This document shows, in pieces, positions 23,398 to 30,889 of a stretch of DNA of 64,000 nt. The DNA comes from an uncultured Oscillospiraceae bacterium. Its GTDB lineage: Bacteria > Bacillota > Clostridia > Oscillospirales > Oscillospiraceae. Both the position numbers and the translations under genes were made by a program. Numbering within the stretch: position 1 is the stretch's first letter; the number at the start of each line of letters is the position of its first letter. A model generated the notes under the pieces. The model worked only from the letters and a program-made list of their open reading frames with translations. It searched no databases and was not told the DNA's origin. The stretch lies in contig CAAFPE010000102.1 of assembly GCA_900764755.1 (NCBI GenBank), positions 1-64,000 on the forward strand, written 5' to 3'.

Positions 23398-25026
23398 ATG
23401 CCGGAGTTTGATCCTAGAAGCTATACCTACCCCTCCAGGCGGAATGTGGTGTACGCCCGAAAGGCCATGGCCTGTACCTCCATTCCCCAGGGGGCCCAGA
23501 TCGGGCTGGATGTGATGAAGGCCGGGGGGAACGCGATGGATGCGGCGGTGGCCATGGCGGCGGCCATGCCGCTGCTGGAGCCCACCAGCAACGGTTTGGG
23601 CTCTGACTGCTTTGCCCTGGTGTGGGTGGAAGCGGAGAAGAAGCTCTACGGCCTGAATGCCAGCGGCGTGGCCCCGGCGGCCCTGTCCGCAGCCATGGTG
23701 CGGGAGATGGGGCACCAGGCGATGCCCAAGGCCGGGTGGATCCCCACCATGGTGCCCGGCGCCCCGGCGGGATGGGCGGAACTGAACCGCCGCTTCGGGA
23801 CCAAGCCCCTGGCCCAGCTGTTTGCCCCGGCCATCTCCGCCGCCCGGGAGGGCGTCCCCGTCCAGGTAAACCTGGAGCCCATGTGGGAAGCGGACGCCCG
23901 GCGGATCGCCTCCGCCATGGAGCAGGACCCCGCCCCCCACGCCTACTGGTGGGAGCGGTTTATGAAGCCGGATGGCACGCCCTATCGGGCGGGGGACGTT
24001 TTTCGCTGGGAGGAATATGCCCAGACCCTGGAGGAACTGGCGGCCACCGAATGTGGGAGCTACTACCGCGGCCCCCTGATGGAAAAAATCGTGTCCTTCA
24101 GCCGGGCCACCGGCGGTTACTTCTGTGAGGACGATTTCCGGAACTACAAGCCGGAGTGGGTGGAACCCATCTCCACAGACTATAAGGGGTACACCGTCTG
24201 CGAGATCCCCCCCAACGGACACGGGATCACGGTGCTCATGGCCCTGAACCTGCTGAAGGGGCTGGAACTGTCCGGCCAGAAGGACTGCGCCGACACCTAT
24301 CACAAGATCCTGGAGTCTATCAAGCTGGCCTTTGCGGACACCAGGACCTATGTGGCGGACCCCCGGTATATGAGGACACGGGTGGAGGATCTGTTGTCGG
24401 AGAAGTACGCCGCCCGGCGCAGGGCGCTGATCTCAGAGCAGGCGCTGACACCCGAGGCGGGGGATCCCTCCTGCGGCGGCACCATCTACCTGTGCACCGC
24501 CGACCCCCAGGGGAACATGGTGTCCTTCATTCAGAGCAACTACACCACCTTCGGCGCGGGGGTGGCCATCCCCGGGACCGGCATCTCCCTCCAGAACCGG
24601 GGGGCCAACTTCTCTCTGGACGAGGGAAGCGACAACTGCCTGGCCGGGGGTAAGCGGTCCTATCACACCATCATCCCCGGGTTCCTGATGCGGGACGGGG
24701 AGGCGGTGGGGCCCTTCGGCGTGATGGGGGCCTTTATGCAGCCCCAGGGCCATGTTCTGGTGGTGGTGAACACGGTGGACTACCACATGAATCCTCAGGA
24801 GGCTCTGGACGCGCCCCGGATTCAGTGGACCGGAGGGAAGCACATCCAGCTGGAGCGGGAGGTCCCCGCCCACATCGCCCAGGACCTGGCCCGCCGGGGC
24901 CATGAGGTGGAGATCGTCAACTCCAACCTGCACATGGGCCGGGGGCAGATTATTTGGAAAACGGAGAACGGCTTGTACATCGGGGGCACGGAGCCACGCT
25001 GTGACGGAACAGTGGCGGCCTGGTGA
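23398..25026 (+). CDS. gamma-glutamyltransferase family protein (YwrD-like)
   Basis: The 542-residue Ntn-hydrolase precursor would self-cleave before the Thr of C-G-G-T-I-Y (about residue 362) to give large and small subunits. The N-terminal half has G-L-D-V-M-K-A-G-G-N-A-M-D-A-A-V-A (about 41-57) and S-N-G-L-G-S-D. The small-subunit half has S-F-I-Q-S-N-Y, L-Q-N-R-G and a G-V-M-G-A-F-M-Q-P-Q-G-H segment. It lacks a signal peptide, so it is cytosolic like YwrD rather than secreted like classical GGT. The nucleophile context (G-G-T-I rather than T-T-H) also fits the YwrD/acylase branch. The substrate is not defined by sequence. Confidence 0.88.
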   Translation: MPEFDPRSYTYPSRRNVVYARKAMACTSIPQGAQIGLDVMKAGGNAMDAAVAMAAAMPLLEPTSNGLGSDCFALVWVEAEKKLYGLNASGVAPAALSAAMVREMGHQAMPKAGWIPTMVPGAPAGWAELNRRFGTKPLAQLFAPAISAAREGVPVQVNLEPMWEADARRIASAMEQDPAPHAYWWERFMKPDGTPYRAGDVFRWEEYAQTLEELAATECGSYYRGPLMEKIVSFSRATGGYFCEDDFRNYKPEWVEPISTDYKGYTVCEIPPNGHGITVLMALNLLKGLELSGQKDCADTYHKILESIKLAFADTRTYVADPRYMRTRVEDLLSEKYAARRRALISEQALTPEAGDPSCGGTIYLCTADPQGNMVSFIQSNYTTFGAGVAIPGTGISLQNRGANFSLDEGSDNCLAGGKRSYHTIIPGFLMRDGEAVGPFGVMGAFMQPQGHVLVVVNTVDYHMNPQEALDAPRIQWTGGKHIQLEREVPAHIAQDLARRGHEVEIVNSNLHMGRGQIIWKTENGLYIGGTEPRCDGTVAAW

Positions 25027-25130
25027 GGATGTCCTTTGCCTGATACGGGGCCGCCTCGTCCCCCCGGAGGAAGGCTTTTGACGACAGTGAAGCTGTATCA
25101 CGAAATTACTCTAGAAAGAAGGTATATCCC

Positions 25131-26000
25131 ATGAAAATTGCAGAACTGTTTGGGAAGGGCAGGACCGTCTTTTCCTGCGAGGTATTTCCGCCCAAGAAAA
25201 CCAGCCCGGTGGACAGCATTTATAAGACGCTGGACGGTCTGAAGGACATCCAGCCCGACTTCATCAGCGTCACCTACGGTGCGGGAGGCTCCAGCGCGGT
25301 GAACCAGTCCACCCAGGAGATCGCCTCCATTATCCAGAACCAGTACCACATCACCGCCATGGCCCACCTGACCTGTGTGGCCTGCACCCGGGGGGAGGCC
25401 GCTGAGCTGCTTGCCGGACTGAAGCGGAATGGGGTGGAGAACGTGCTGGCCCTGCGGGGCGACCGGAATCCCAATTTCCCGCCCAAGACAGATTTTCTCC
25501 ATGCCGATGAGCTGGTCTCCTTCATCCACCGACGGGGGGACTTCGGCGTGTCCGGGGCCTGCTATCCCGAGGGGCACCCCGAGAGCCCGGACATGATCCA
25601 CGACATCCGCTATTTGAAGCAGAAGGTGGACGCCGGGGCCCAGCATCTGGTGAGCCAGCTGTTTTTTGACAACGACGACTTCTATCGCTTTGTGGAGCGG
25701 TGCCGCATCGCCGGCATCAACGTGCCCATCGAGGCGGGCATCATGCCGGTGCTGAACAAGGGCTCCATCGAGCGGATGGTGTCCATGTGCGGCGCCTCCC
25801 TGCCCCGGAAGCTGACCCGCATCCTGGCCCGGTACGGCGACCATCCCCAGGCCATGCGGGAGGCGGGGATAGCCTATGCCATCGACCAGATCGCCGACCT
25901 GATCGCCTCCGGGGTGGACGGGGTCCATCTGTACACCATGAACAACCCCGCCGTGGCCCGGCAGATCAGCGACAGCGTCGCCTCCATCCGGACCGTCTGA
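25131..26000 (+). CDS. metF: methylenetetrahydrofolate reductase
   Basis: This enzyme reduces 5,10-methylene-THF to 5-methyl-THF with a flavin and supplies the methyl group for methionine synthesis. The 289-residue TIM barrel shows S-C-E-V-F-P-P-K, S-V-T-Y-G-A-G-G, H-L-T-C-V, A-L-R-G-D-R/P, and Q-L-F-F-D-N and G-I-M-P-V, all typical of bacterial MetF. The start follows AGAAAGAAGG. It is the first gene of a metF, MetH-activation-domain, metH cluster that forms one methyl-transfer route. The short leader before it shows no SAM riboswitch. Confidence 0.96.
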   Translation: MKIAELFGKGRTVFSCEVFPPKKTSPVDSIYKTLDGLKDIQPDFISVTYGAGGSSAVNQSTQEIASIIQNQYHITAMAHLTCVACTRGEAAELLAGLKRNGVENVLALRGDRNPNFPPKTDFLHADELVSFIHRRGDFGVSGACYPEGHPESPDMIHDIRYLKQKVDAGAQHLVSQLFFDNDDFYRFVERCRIAGINVPIEAGIMPVLNKGSIERMVSMCGASLPRKLTRILARYGDHPQAMREAGIAYAIDQIADLIASGVDGVHLYTMNNPAVARQISDSVASIRTV

Positions 26001-26045
26001 GCCTGGCTGCCCGCCGGGCCATGAAACCGTGAACGCAGGAAAGGT

Positions 26046-26732
26046 GTGTTGCCCTTGCCCATTTCTTTGACTGACCTCCAGATCGACGAGGTCCTCCGCT
26101 ATATGGGGACGCCCCCCGACCGGGCGGAGCCCGCCATACGCAAGCTGGCGGAGGAGTGTGCCCGGGAGCTGCTGGGTGTGGTGCGCCCCCGATGGGCGGC
26201 GCGGACCTTTGAGCTGACGCTGGAGGAGGTGGGCGTTCGTCTGTCCTCCGGCCTGCTTCTGCCGGGGGAGGACCTGAAGCGCCATTTGGCGGGGTGCCGC
26301 CGGGCTGTGCTATTCTGCGCCACGCTGTCTGCCCAGGCGGACGCTCTCATCCGGCGGGCGGAGAGCGGGGATATGCTCCGGGCTCTGGCCCTGGACTGCT
26401 GTGCCACCGCCGCGGTGGAGCAGCTGTGCGACCAGATCGAGCTAGAGCTCCAGAGGCAGTTCCCTGGCTGCTTTTTCCCCTTTCGGTACAGCCCGGGGTA
26501 CGGGGATCTGCCCCTTACCCTCCAGAGCAGCCTGCTGGCCCTGCTGGACGCCCCACGGCAGGTGGGGCTGTGCGCCAGTGCCAGCCATATCCTTACCCCG
26601 CGTAAGTCGGTGACCGCCATTCTGGGGGTAGCCGACCACCCCATTCAAGCCTCTGTACGCAGCTGCCTGGGCTGTCCCGCCCACGACAGCTGCCAATATC
26701 GAAAGTCAGGTGGACACTGTGGAATTTCTTGA
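26046..26732 (+). CDS. stand-alone MetH activation-domain protein
   Basis: The 228-residue product resembles the C-terminal AdoMet-binding reactivation module of cobalamin-dependent methionine synthase. It carries F-R-Y-S-P-G-Y-G-D-L-P-L (about 150-161), which corresponds to the R-x3-G-Y motif, and L-T-P-R-K-S-V-T-A-I-L-G (about 180-191). A four-Cys C-x2-C-x5-C tail follows near the end. It would reactivate oxidised cob(II)alamin on MetH by reductive methylation with AdoMet. GTG 26046, TTG 26049 or TTG 26055 may start it, with AGGAAAGG just upstream. Its 3' end overlaps the metH start by about 23 nt, so the two halves are translationally linked. Confidence 0.88.
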   Translation: MLPLPISLTDLQIDEVLRYMGTPPDRAEPAIRKLAEECARELLGVVRPRWAARTFELTLEEVGVRLSSGLLLPGEDLKRHLAGCRRAVLFCATLSAQADALIRRAESGDMLRALALDCCATAAVEQLCDQIELELQRQFPGCFFPFRYSPGYGDLPLTLQSSLLALLDAPRQVGLCASASHILTPRKSVTAILGVADHPIQASVRSCLGCPAHDSCQYRKSGGHCGIS

Positions 26733-29109
26733 ACTATTAAAGACCGGCCGCCCCGTCCTGTTGGATGGCGGCATGGGCACCATGCTCCAGGCCAGAGGCC
26801 TGCCCGTGGGGGCGGCGCCGGAGACGGCTGCCCTGGAGCACCCGGAGTGGCTGCGGGAGATCCACAGCGCCTATCTGGACGCCGGATCCCAGATCGTTTA
26901 TGCCAATACCTTCGGGGCCAACCGGGAGAAGCTGGTCCACTGCGGGCGGACGGTGGCAGAGGTGGTCCCCGCCGCCGTCGCTGCTGCCCGGGAGGCGGCC
27001 CGGGGCCGGGGGCTGGTGGCCCTGGACGTCGGGCCCATCGGGCAACTGCTGGAGCCCACCGGGACCCTGGAGTTTGAACAGGCGGTGGACATCTTTGCTG
27101 AGGTGGTGGAGGCTGGTGCGGCGGCGGGGGCCGACCTGATCGCCATTGAGACCATGACCGACCTTCAGGAGGCCCGGGCCGCCCTGCTGGCGGCCAGGGA
27201 GCACTCCAGCCTTCCGGTGCTGGTGACCATGACCTATGAGGCCACAGGGCGGACCTTTCTGGGCTGCTCCCCCGCCTGCGCCGCCCTGACCCTGGAGGGG
27301 CTTGGGGCGGACGCGATTGGTGTGAACTGCTCTCTGGGGCCCCGGGAGATGCCGCCCCTGGTGGAGGAGCTACTGAAGTGGACCACTCTGCCCATCGTCC
27401 TGAAACCCAATGCCGGACTGCCCCGCCCAGACGGCTCCGGCTATGACATCTCTCCGGAGGAATTTGCTCACAGCCTGGCTGCCCTGGCGGACCTGGGGGT
27501 GCAAGTATTCGGTGGCTGCTGCGGCACCACGCCGGAGTACATCGCTCTGCTGCGGCGGGAACTGGAGGGCCGGACGGTGTACCAGGTCCCCAGGGCGGTC
27601 CCAGCCGCCGTGTGCAGCGGTACCCAGGTGGTGCCCATCGACCGGGTGCGGGTCATCGGTGAGCGGATCAACCCCACGGGCAAGAAGCTGATGAAGGAGG
27701 CCCTGCGCCGGGGGGACGTGGACTATATGCTGGGCCAGGCCCTGGCCCAGACGGAGGCTGGGGCGGACATTCTGGATGTGAACGTGGGCCTGCCGGAGAT
27801 CGACGAGGCGGATATGATGGTCCGCACGGTGAAGGCCCTCCAGGGGGTGACTGACGCCCCCCTCCAGCTGGACTCCACCGATCCAAAGGTACTGGAGCGG
27901 GCCCTGCGGGTCTACTGCGGCAAGGCCATCGTCAACTCGGTCAACGGGGAGGAGGAGAGCCTGTCCGCCATCCTGCCCCTGGTGAAAAAGTACGGCGCGG
28001 CGGTGGTGGGCCTGACTCTGGATCAGGGAGGCATCCCCAAAAGCGCGCAGGCCCGGGTGGAGGTGGCCCGCCGCATCCTGGAGCGGGCGCTGGCCCTGGG
28101 CGTCCGCCGGGAGGATGTGTACATCGACTGTCTGACCCTCACCGTCTCTGCTGAGCAGGAGGGGGCGGCCCAGACGCTGACCGCCCTGCGCCGGGTGAAG
28201 GAGGAACTGGGGCTAAAGACCGTGCTGGGGGTGTCCAACATCTCCTTCGGCCTGCCCGCCCGGCCTCTGGTGAACCAGAATTTCCTCACCATGGCCATGG
28301 CGGTGGGGCTGGACCTGCCCATCCTCAACCCCAATGTGGACACCATGATGGCGGCAGTGCGGTGCTATCACCTGCTGACCAACGTGGACCGGGATGCCCG
28401 GGAGTTTATTGCCGCCTATGGAAACGCCGCCGTGACCACCGCCATCTCCGGCGGAGGGGCCGCTCCGGCGGCCTCGGCCTCCGGCAGGGGCCGGAGCCTG
28501 GCTGAGGTGGTGGAGGCCGGGCTGAAGGGGGAGGCCGCCGCCGCTGCCCGTACTCTGCTGGAGACCCGAGAGCCCATGGATGTGGTGGATCACATCCTGA
28601 TCCCCGCTCTGGACAAGGTGGGGGCCGACTTTGAGCAGAACCGGGTCTTTCTGCCCCAGCTGATCCAGTCGGCAGGGGCTGCTCAGGCCGCCTTCGAGGT
28701 TATCCGGGAGAGCCTGTCCCAGCGGGACGGGGGCTCGGTCAGCCGGGGGAAGGTGGTGCTGGCCACCGTCAAGGGTGACATCCACGACATTGGCAAGAAC
28801 ATCGTCAAGGTTCTGCTGGAGAACTACGGCTATACCGTGGTGGACCTGGGGAAGGACGTGGACCCCGCCGCTGTGGTGGAGGCCGTCCGGCGGCACGGCG
28901 CGCCCCTGGTGGGCCTGTCCGCCCTGATGACCACCACTCTGAAAAGCATGGCGGAGACCATCGCCATGCTCCACGATGCAGGCCTGCCCTGTCAGATCAT
29001 GGTGGGGGGTGCGGTGCTCACCCCGGACTACGCCCGGCAGATCCAGGCGGACTTCTACGCCCGGGACGCAAAGGAGAGCGTAGACATCGCCAAGCGGGTC
29101 ATTGGATAA
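26710..29109 (+). CDS. metH: cobalamin-dependent methionine synthase without activation domain
   Basis: The enzyme transfers the methyl group of 5-methyl-THF through cobalamin to homocysteine. Of its 799 residues, the N-terminal homocysteine domain has L-D-G-G-M-G-T-M-L, G-V-N-C-S and G-G-C-C-G-T-T-P (Zn Cys ligands). A pterin-binding barrel follows (R-V-I-G-E-R-I-N-P-T-G-K-K, D-V-N-V-G and L-D-S-T). The last part is the cobalamin cap and Rossmann domains with D-I-H-D-I-G-K-N, whose second His is the cobalt ligand. The fourth (AdoMet) domain of E. coli MetH is absent and is supplied by the gene immediately upstream. Starts at GTG 26710 or GTG 26719 are possible. Confidence 0.95.
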   Translation: MDTVEFLELLKTGRPVLLDGGMGTMLQARGLPVGAAPETAALEHPEWLREIHSAYLDAGSQIVYANTFGANREKLVHCGRTVAEVVPAAVAAAREAARGRGLVALDVGPIGQLLEPTGTLEFEQAVDIFAEVVEAGAAAGADLIAIETMTDLQEARAALLAAREHSSLPVLVTMTYEATGRTFLGCSPACAALTLEGLGADAIGVNCSLGPREMPPLVEELLKWTTLPIVLKPNAGLPRPDGSGYDISPEEFAHSLAALADLGVQVFGGCCGTTPEYIALLRRELEGRTVYQVPRAVPAAVCSGTQVVPIDRVRVIGERINPTGKKLMKEALRRGDVDYMLGQALAQTEAGADILDVNVGLPEIDEADMMVRTVKALQGVTDAPLQLDSTDPKVLERALRVYCGKAIVNSVNGEEESLSAILPLVKKYGAAVVGLTLDQGGIPKSAQARVEVARRILERALALGVRREDVYIDCLTLTVSAEQEGAAQTLTALRRVKEELGLKTVLGVSNISFGLPARPLVNQNFLTMAMAVGLDLPILNPNVDTMMAAVRCYHLLTNVDRDAREFIAAYGNAAVTTAISGGGAAPAASASGRGRSLAEVVEAGLKGEAAAAARTLLETREPMDVVDHILIPALDKVGADFEQNRVFLPQLIQSAGAAQAAFEVIRESLSQRDGGSVSRGKVVLATVKGDIHDIGKNIVKVLLENYGYTVVDLGKDVDPAAVVEAVRRHGAPLVGLSALMTTTLKSMAETIAMLHDAGLPCQIMVGGAVLTPDYARQIQADFYARDAKESVDIAKRVIG

Positions 29110-29113
29110 GCAT

Positions 29114-29156
29114 AAGCCTGTGGGCTGCCGGAGTTCCGGCGGCCCACAGGCCTTTT
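29114..29156. terminator. convergent terminator between metH and dpaB
   Basis: A long stem (GCCTGTGGGC with GCCGG inner pairing) with a short loop is followed by CCTTTT. It lies between the ends of metH (+) and dpaB (-) and can serve both. Confidence 0.8.
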
Positions 29157-29164
29157 CGCCCTGC

Positions 29165-29743
29165 TCAGCAGACGGTGAGCAAGGGCTGGAGCTGCCGCCC
29201 CTCCAGGGCGGCCTGGGCGGCGTCGGCCACCTGGGAGAAGTCGGCCACCAGAGAGGCGGGCTTCCGTACCGGGTCGTCCTGGCCGAAGGGGACGAAATAG
29301 ATGTACCTGCGGTTGAGCAGGGCGCCCAGATTGGGGGCGGAGCCGGTCAGCCCATCGTTGGTGGAGGGGGCGAGGAGGAGGGGGCGGCCGTTGCGCAGGT
29401 GGGCCTTGGCCGCCATGGTGACGCTGGTGTCGGTGATGCCGGCGGCCAGCTTGCCCAGGGTGTTGCCCGTACAAGGGGCGATGATCAGCAGATCCAGCAG
29501 CTTCTGGGGACCGATGGGCTCCGCCCCAGCGATGGTGGAGATGACCCGGTGGTCACAGATACGAGCCATCTCCCGCATCAGCTCGTGGGCACAGCCGAAG
29601 CGGGTGTCGGTGGCGGCGGTGCACTCTGAAACGATGGGGATCACACGGGCGAAGCGGGCCTTCACCTGCTCCAGCGCCTCCATGGCCCGGGCGTGGGTGC
29701 AGAAGGAGCCGCAGACCGCAAATCCAATGGTCTTGTTTTCCAA
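29165..29743 (-). CDS. dpaB: dipicolinate synthase subunit B
   Basis: Together with subunit A this flavoprotein makes dipicolinic acid, the calcium chelator of the spore core, in the mother cell. The 192-residue product matches SpoVFB (about 200). It shows G-F-A-V-C-G-S-F-C-T-H near the N-terminus, P-I-V-S-E, I-I-A-P-C-T-G-N-T-L-G-K-L-A (flavin-binding region of the HFCD family) and L-A-P-S-T-N-D-G. It starts 20 bp after dpaA ends on the same strand. In Bacillus the pair is under sigma-K; no promoter consensus was assigned here. Confidence 0.95.
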   Translation of the reverse strand: MENKTIGFAVCGSFCTHARAMEALEQVKARFARVIPIVSECTAATDTRFGCAHELMREMARICDHRVISTIAGAEPIGPQKLLDLLIIAPCTGNTLGKLAAGITDTSVTMAAKAHLRNGRPLLLAPSTNDGLTGSAPNLGALLNRRYIYFVPFGQDDPVRKPASLVADFSQVADAAQAALEGRQLQPLLTVC

Positions 29744-29763
29744 GAAAAACCTTCCTTTCCGCG

Positions 29764-30639
29764 TTATGCTCCCAGTTCGTGGAGCATATGGTAGATGGTG
29801 TTTTTGATGGCGGCCCCGGCGGTGACGGGGGCCACCTTTCCCGGCAGGGAGAGGGCCCAGATCACGGTGCGGCCCAACCGCCCGGCGGCCTCCAGGTCTA
29901 CGCCGCCGGGCTTACTGGCCAGATCCAGAACCAGGCAGTCCGGCTTCAGGTCGGCCAGCTCCGCCTCACCCAGGACCAAGGCGGGGACGGTGTTTACCAC
30001 CAAGTCATAGCCGCACAGCCAGCCGGCAAGCTGGCCGGTCTGCTCAGTCCCATAGCCGCTGGCCTGGGCCCAGGCCAGGGACTCATACCGCCGGGCGGCC
30101 ACGGTGACCTTGGCACCCAGGGCGGCCAGCCGCTGGGTCAGGGCGCGGCTTACCCGGCCGAAGCCCACCACCAGCACCCGTGCACCGTGAATGGTGATAG
30201 GGAGCTGCTCCATGGCGATCTGGATCGCCCCTTCGGCAGTAGGTACCGCGTTGGCTACCGCCAGCTCCTCCCGGGCGAAGTAGTCCCGGACGGTGAGACC
30301 CCGCTCGGCGGCCAGGGCGGCGGTGACCGGGTCCACCCGGCCGCCGCAGAGCACCTGTCCAGGGGAGAGGGGGGCGAGCACCTCGGTCAGCGGCAGGGAG
30401 AGGCGGGAGAGGGGGGCGTTCAGCAGTCCCCCGCCCGATGAGACGGGGAGGGGGAGGACCACGCAGTCCGCCTGCTCCACCCCGGACAGCCCGGGCTCCG
30501 CTGTGAGGCCGGGGGCGGGGTCGGTCCCCTCCTCCAGGGCGTAGGTGTGGACCCGGTGGCCGTCCTCCGCCAGAAGCTGAGCCAGCTTTCCCTGGCGCAT
30601 ATCGCCCCCCAGGACCCAAAAATTCAGTTCGTGCCGCAT
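29764..30639 (-). CDS. dpaA: dipicolinate synthase subunit A
   Basis: The 291-residue protein is close in length to SpoVFA (297). It has an N-terminal nucleotide-fold segment W-V-L-G-G-D-M-R-Q-G-K-L-A and a second Rossmann motif V-L-V-V-G-F-G-R-V-S-R-A-L (about 155-167). Between them P-L-P-V-S and G-G-R follow the family pattern. It oxidises the 4-hydroxy-tetrahydrodipicolinate-derived substrate to dipicolinate with subunit B. ATG 30639 is used, with AAAGGAGG 7 nt upstream. Its presence is the best evidence in this window that the organism forms endospores. Confidence 0.95.
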   Translation of the reverse strand: MRHELNFWVLGGDMRQGKLAQLLAEDGHRVHTYALEEGTDPAPGLTAEPGLSGVEQADCVVLPLPVSSGGGLLNAPLSRLSLPLTEVLAPLSPGQVLCGGRVDPVTAALAAERGLTVRDYFAREELAVANAVPTAEGAIQIAMEQLPITIHGARVLVVGFGRVSRALTQRLAALGAKVTVAARRYESLAWAQASGYGTEQTGQLAGWLCGYDLVVNTVPALVLGEAELADLKPDCLVLDLASKPGGVDLEAAGRLGRTVIWALSLPGKVAPVTAGAAIKNTIYHMLHELGA

Positions 30640-30729
30640 GGCAGGACCTCCTTTATCCTCAATGCTGCACCAGCCTATGCAAGGCGGATGGTGCAGGTGC
30701 ATGGAGCTGATGCGGTGCGGAAATCGTGC

Positions 30730-30758
30730 TTGACAGGAAAAATAAAAATGCTTATAAT
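30730..30758 (+). promoter_or_regulatory. strong consensus promoter for the secreted SLH protein
   Basis: Perfect TTGACA and TATAAT boxes are separated by 17 nt in an AT-rich patch, with the start codon about 130 nt downstream. This is the best sigma-A promoter in the window and suggests high constitutive expression. Confidence 0.85.
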
Positions 30759-30889
30759 AATTTTATACAATGACGTGCTGTTTTGAAGTGAGAAAGACGT
30801 CATTTTCACCAGTGAGCGAGGGCGTGCTGACCCGGAGCACTGGCACGGCTCCCCTTCTGCTGGCGAGAACAACAAAAGGAGGTCCTGAG

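Noticed and set aside
22042..24303. 753-codon open frame on the minus strand
   Set aside because: It lies opposite exonuclease III, the NimA-like gene and the GGT-like gene, is Gly/His/Pro/Gln-rich and resembles no protein; it is a high-GC shadow.
25027..25130. SAM or cobalamin riboswitch before metF
   Set aside because: The leader is short and lacks the conserved cores of either class.
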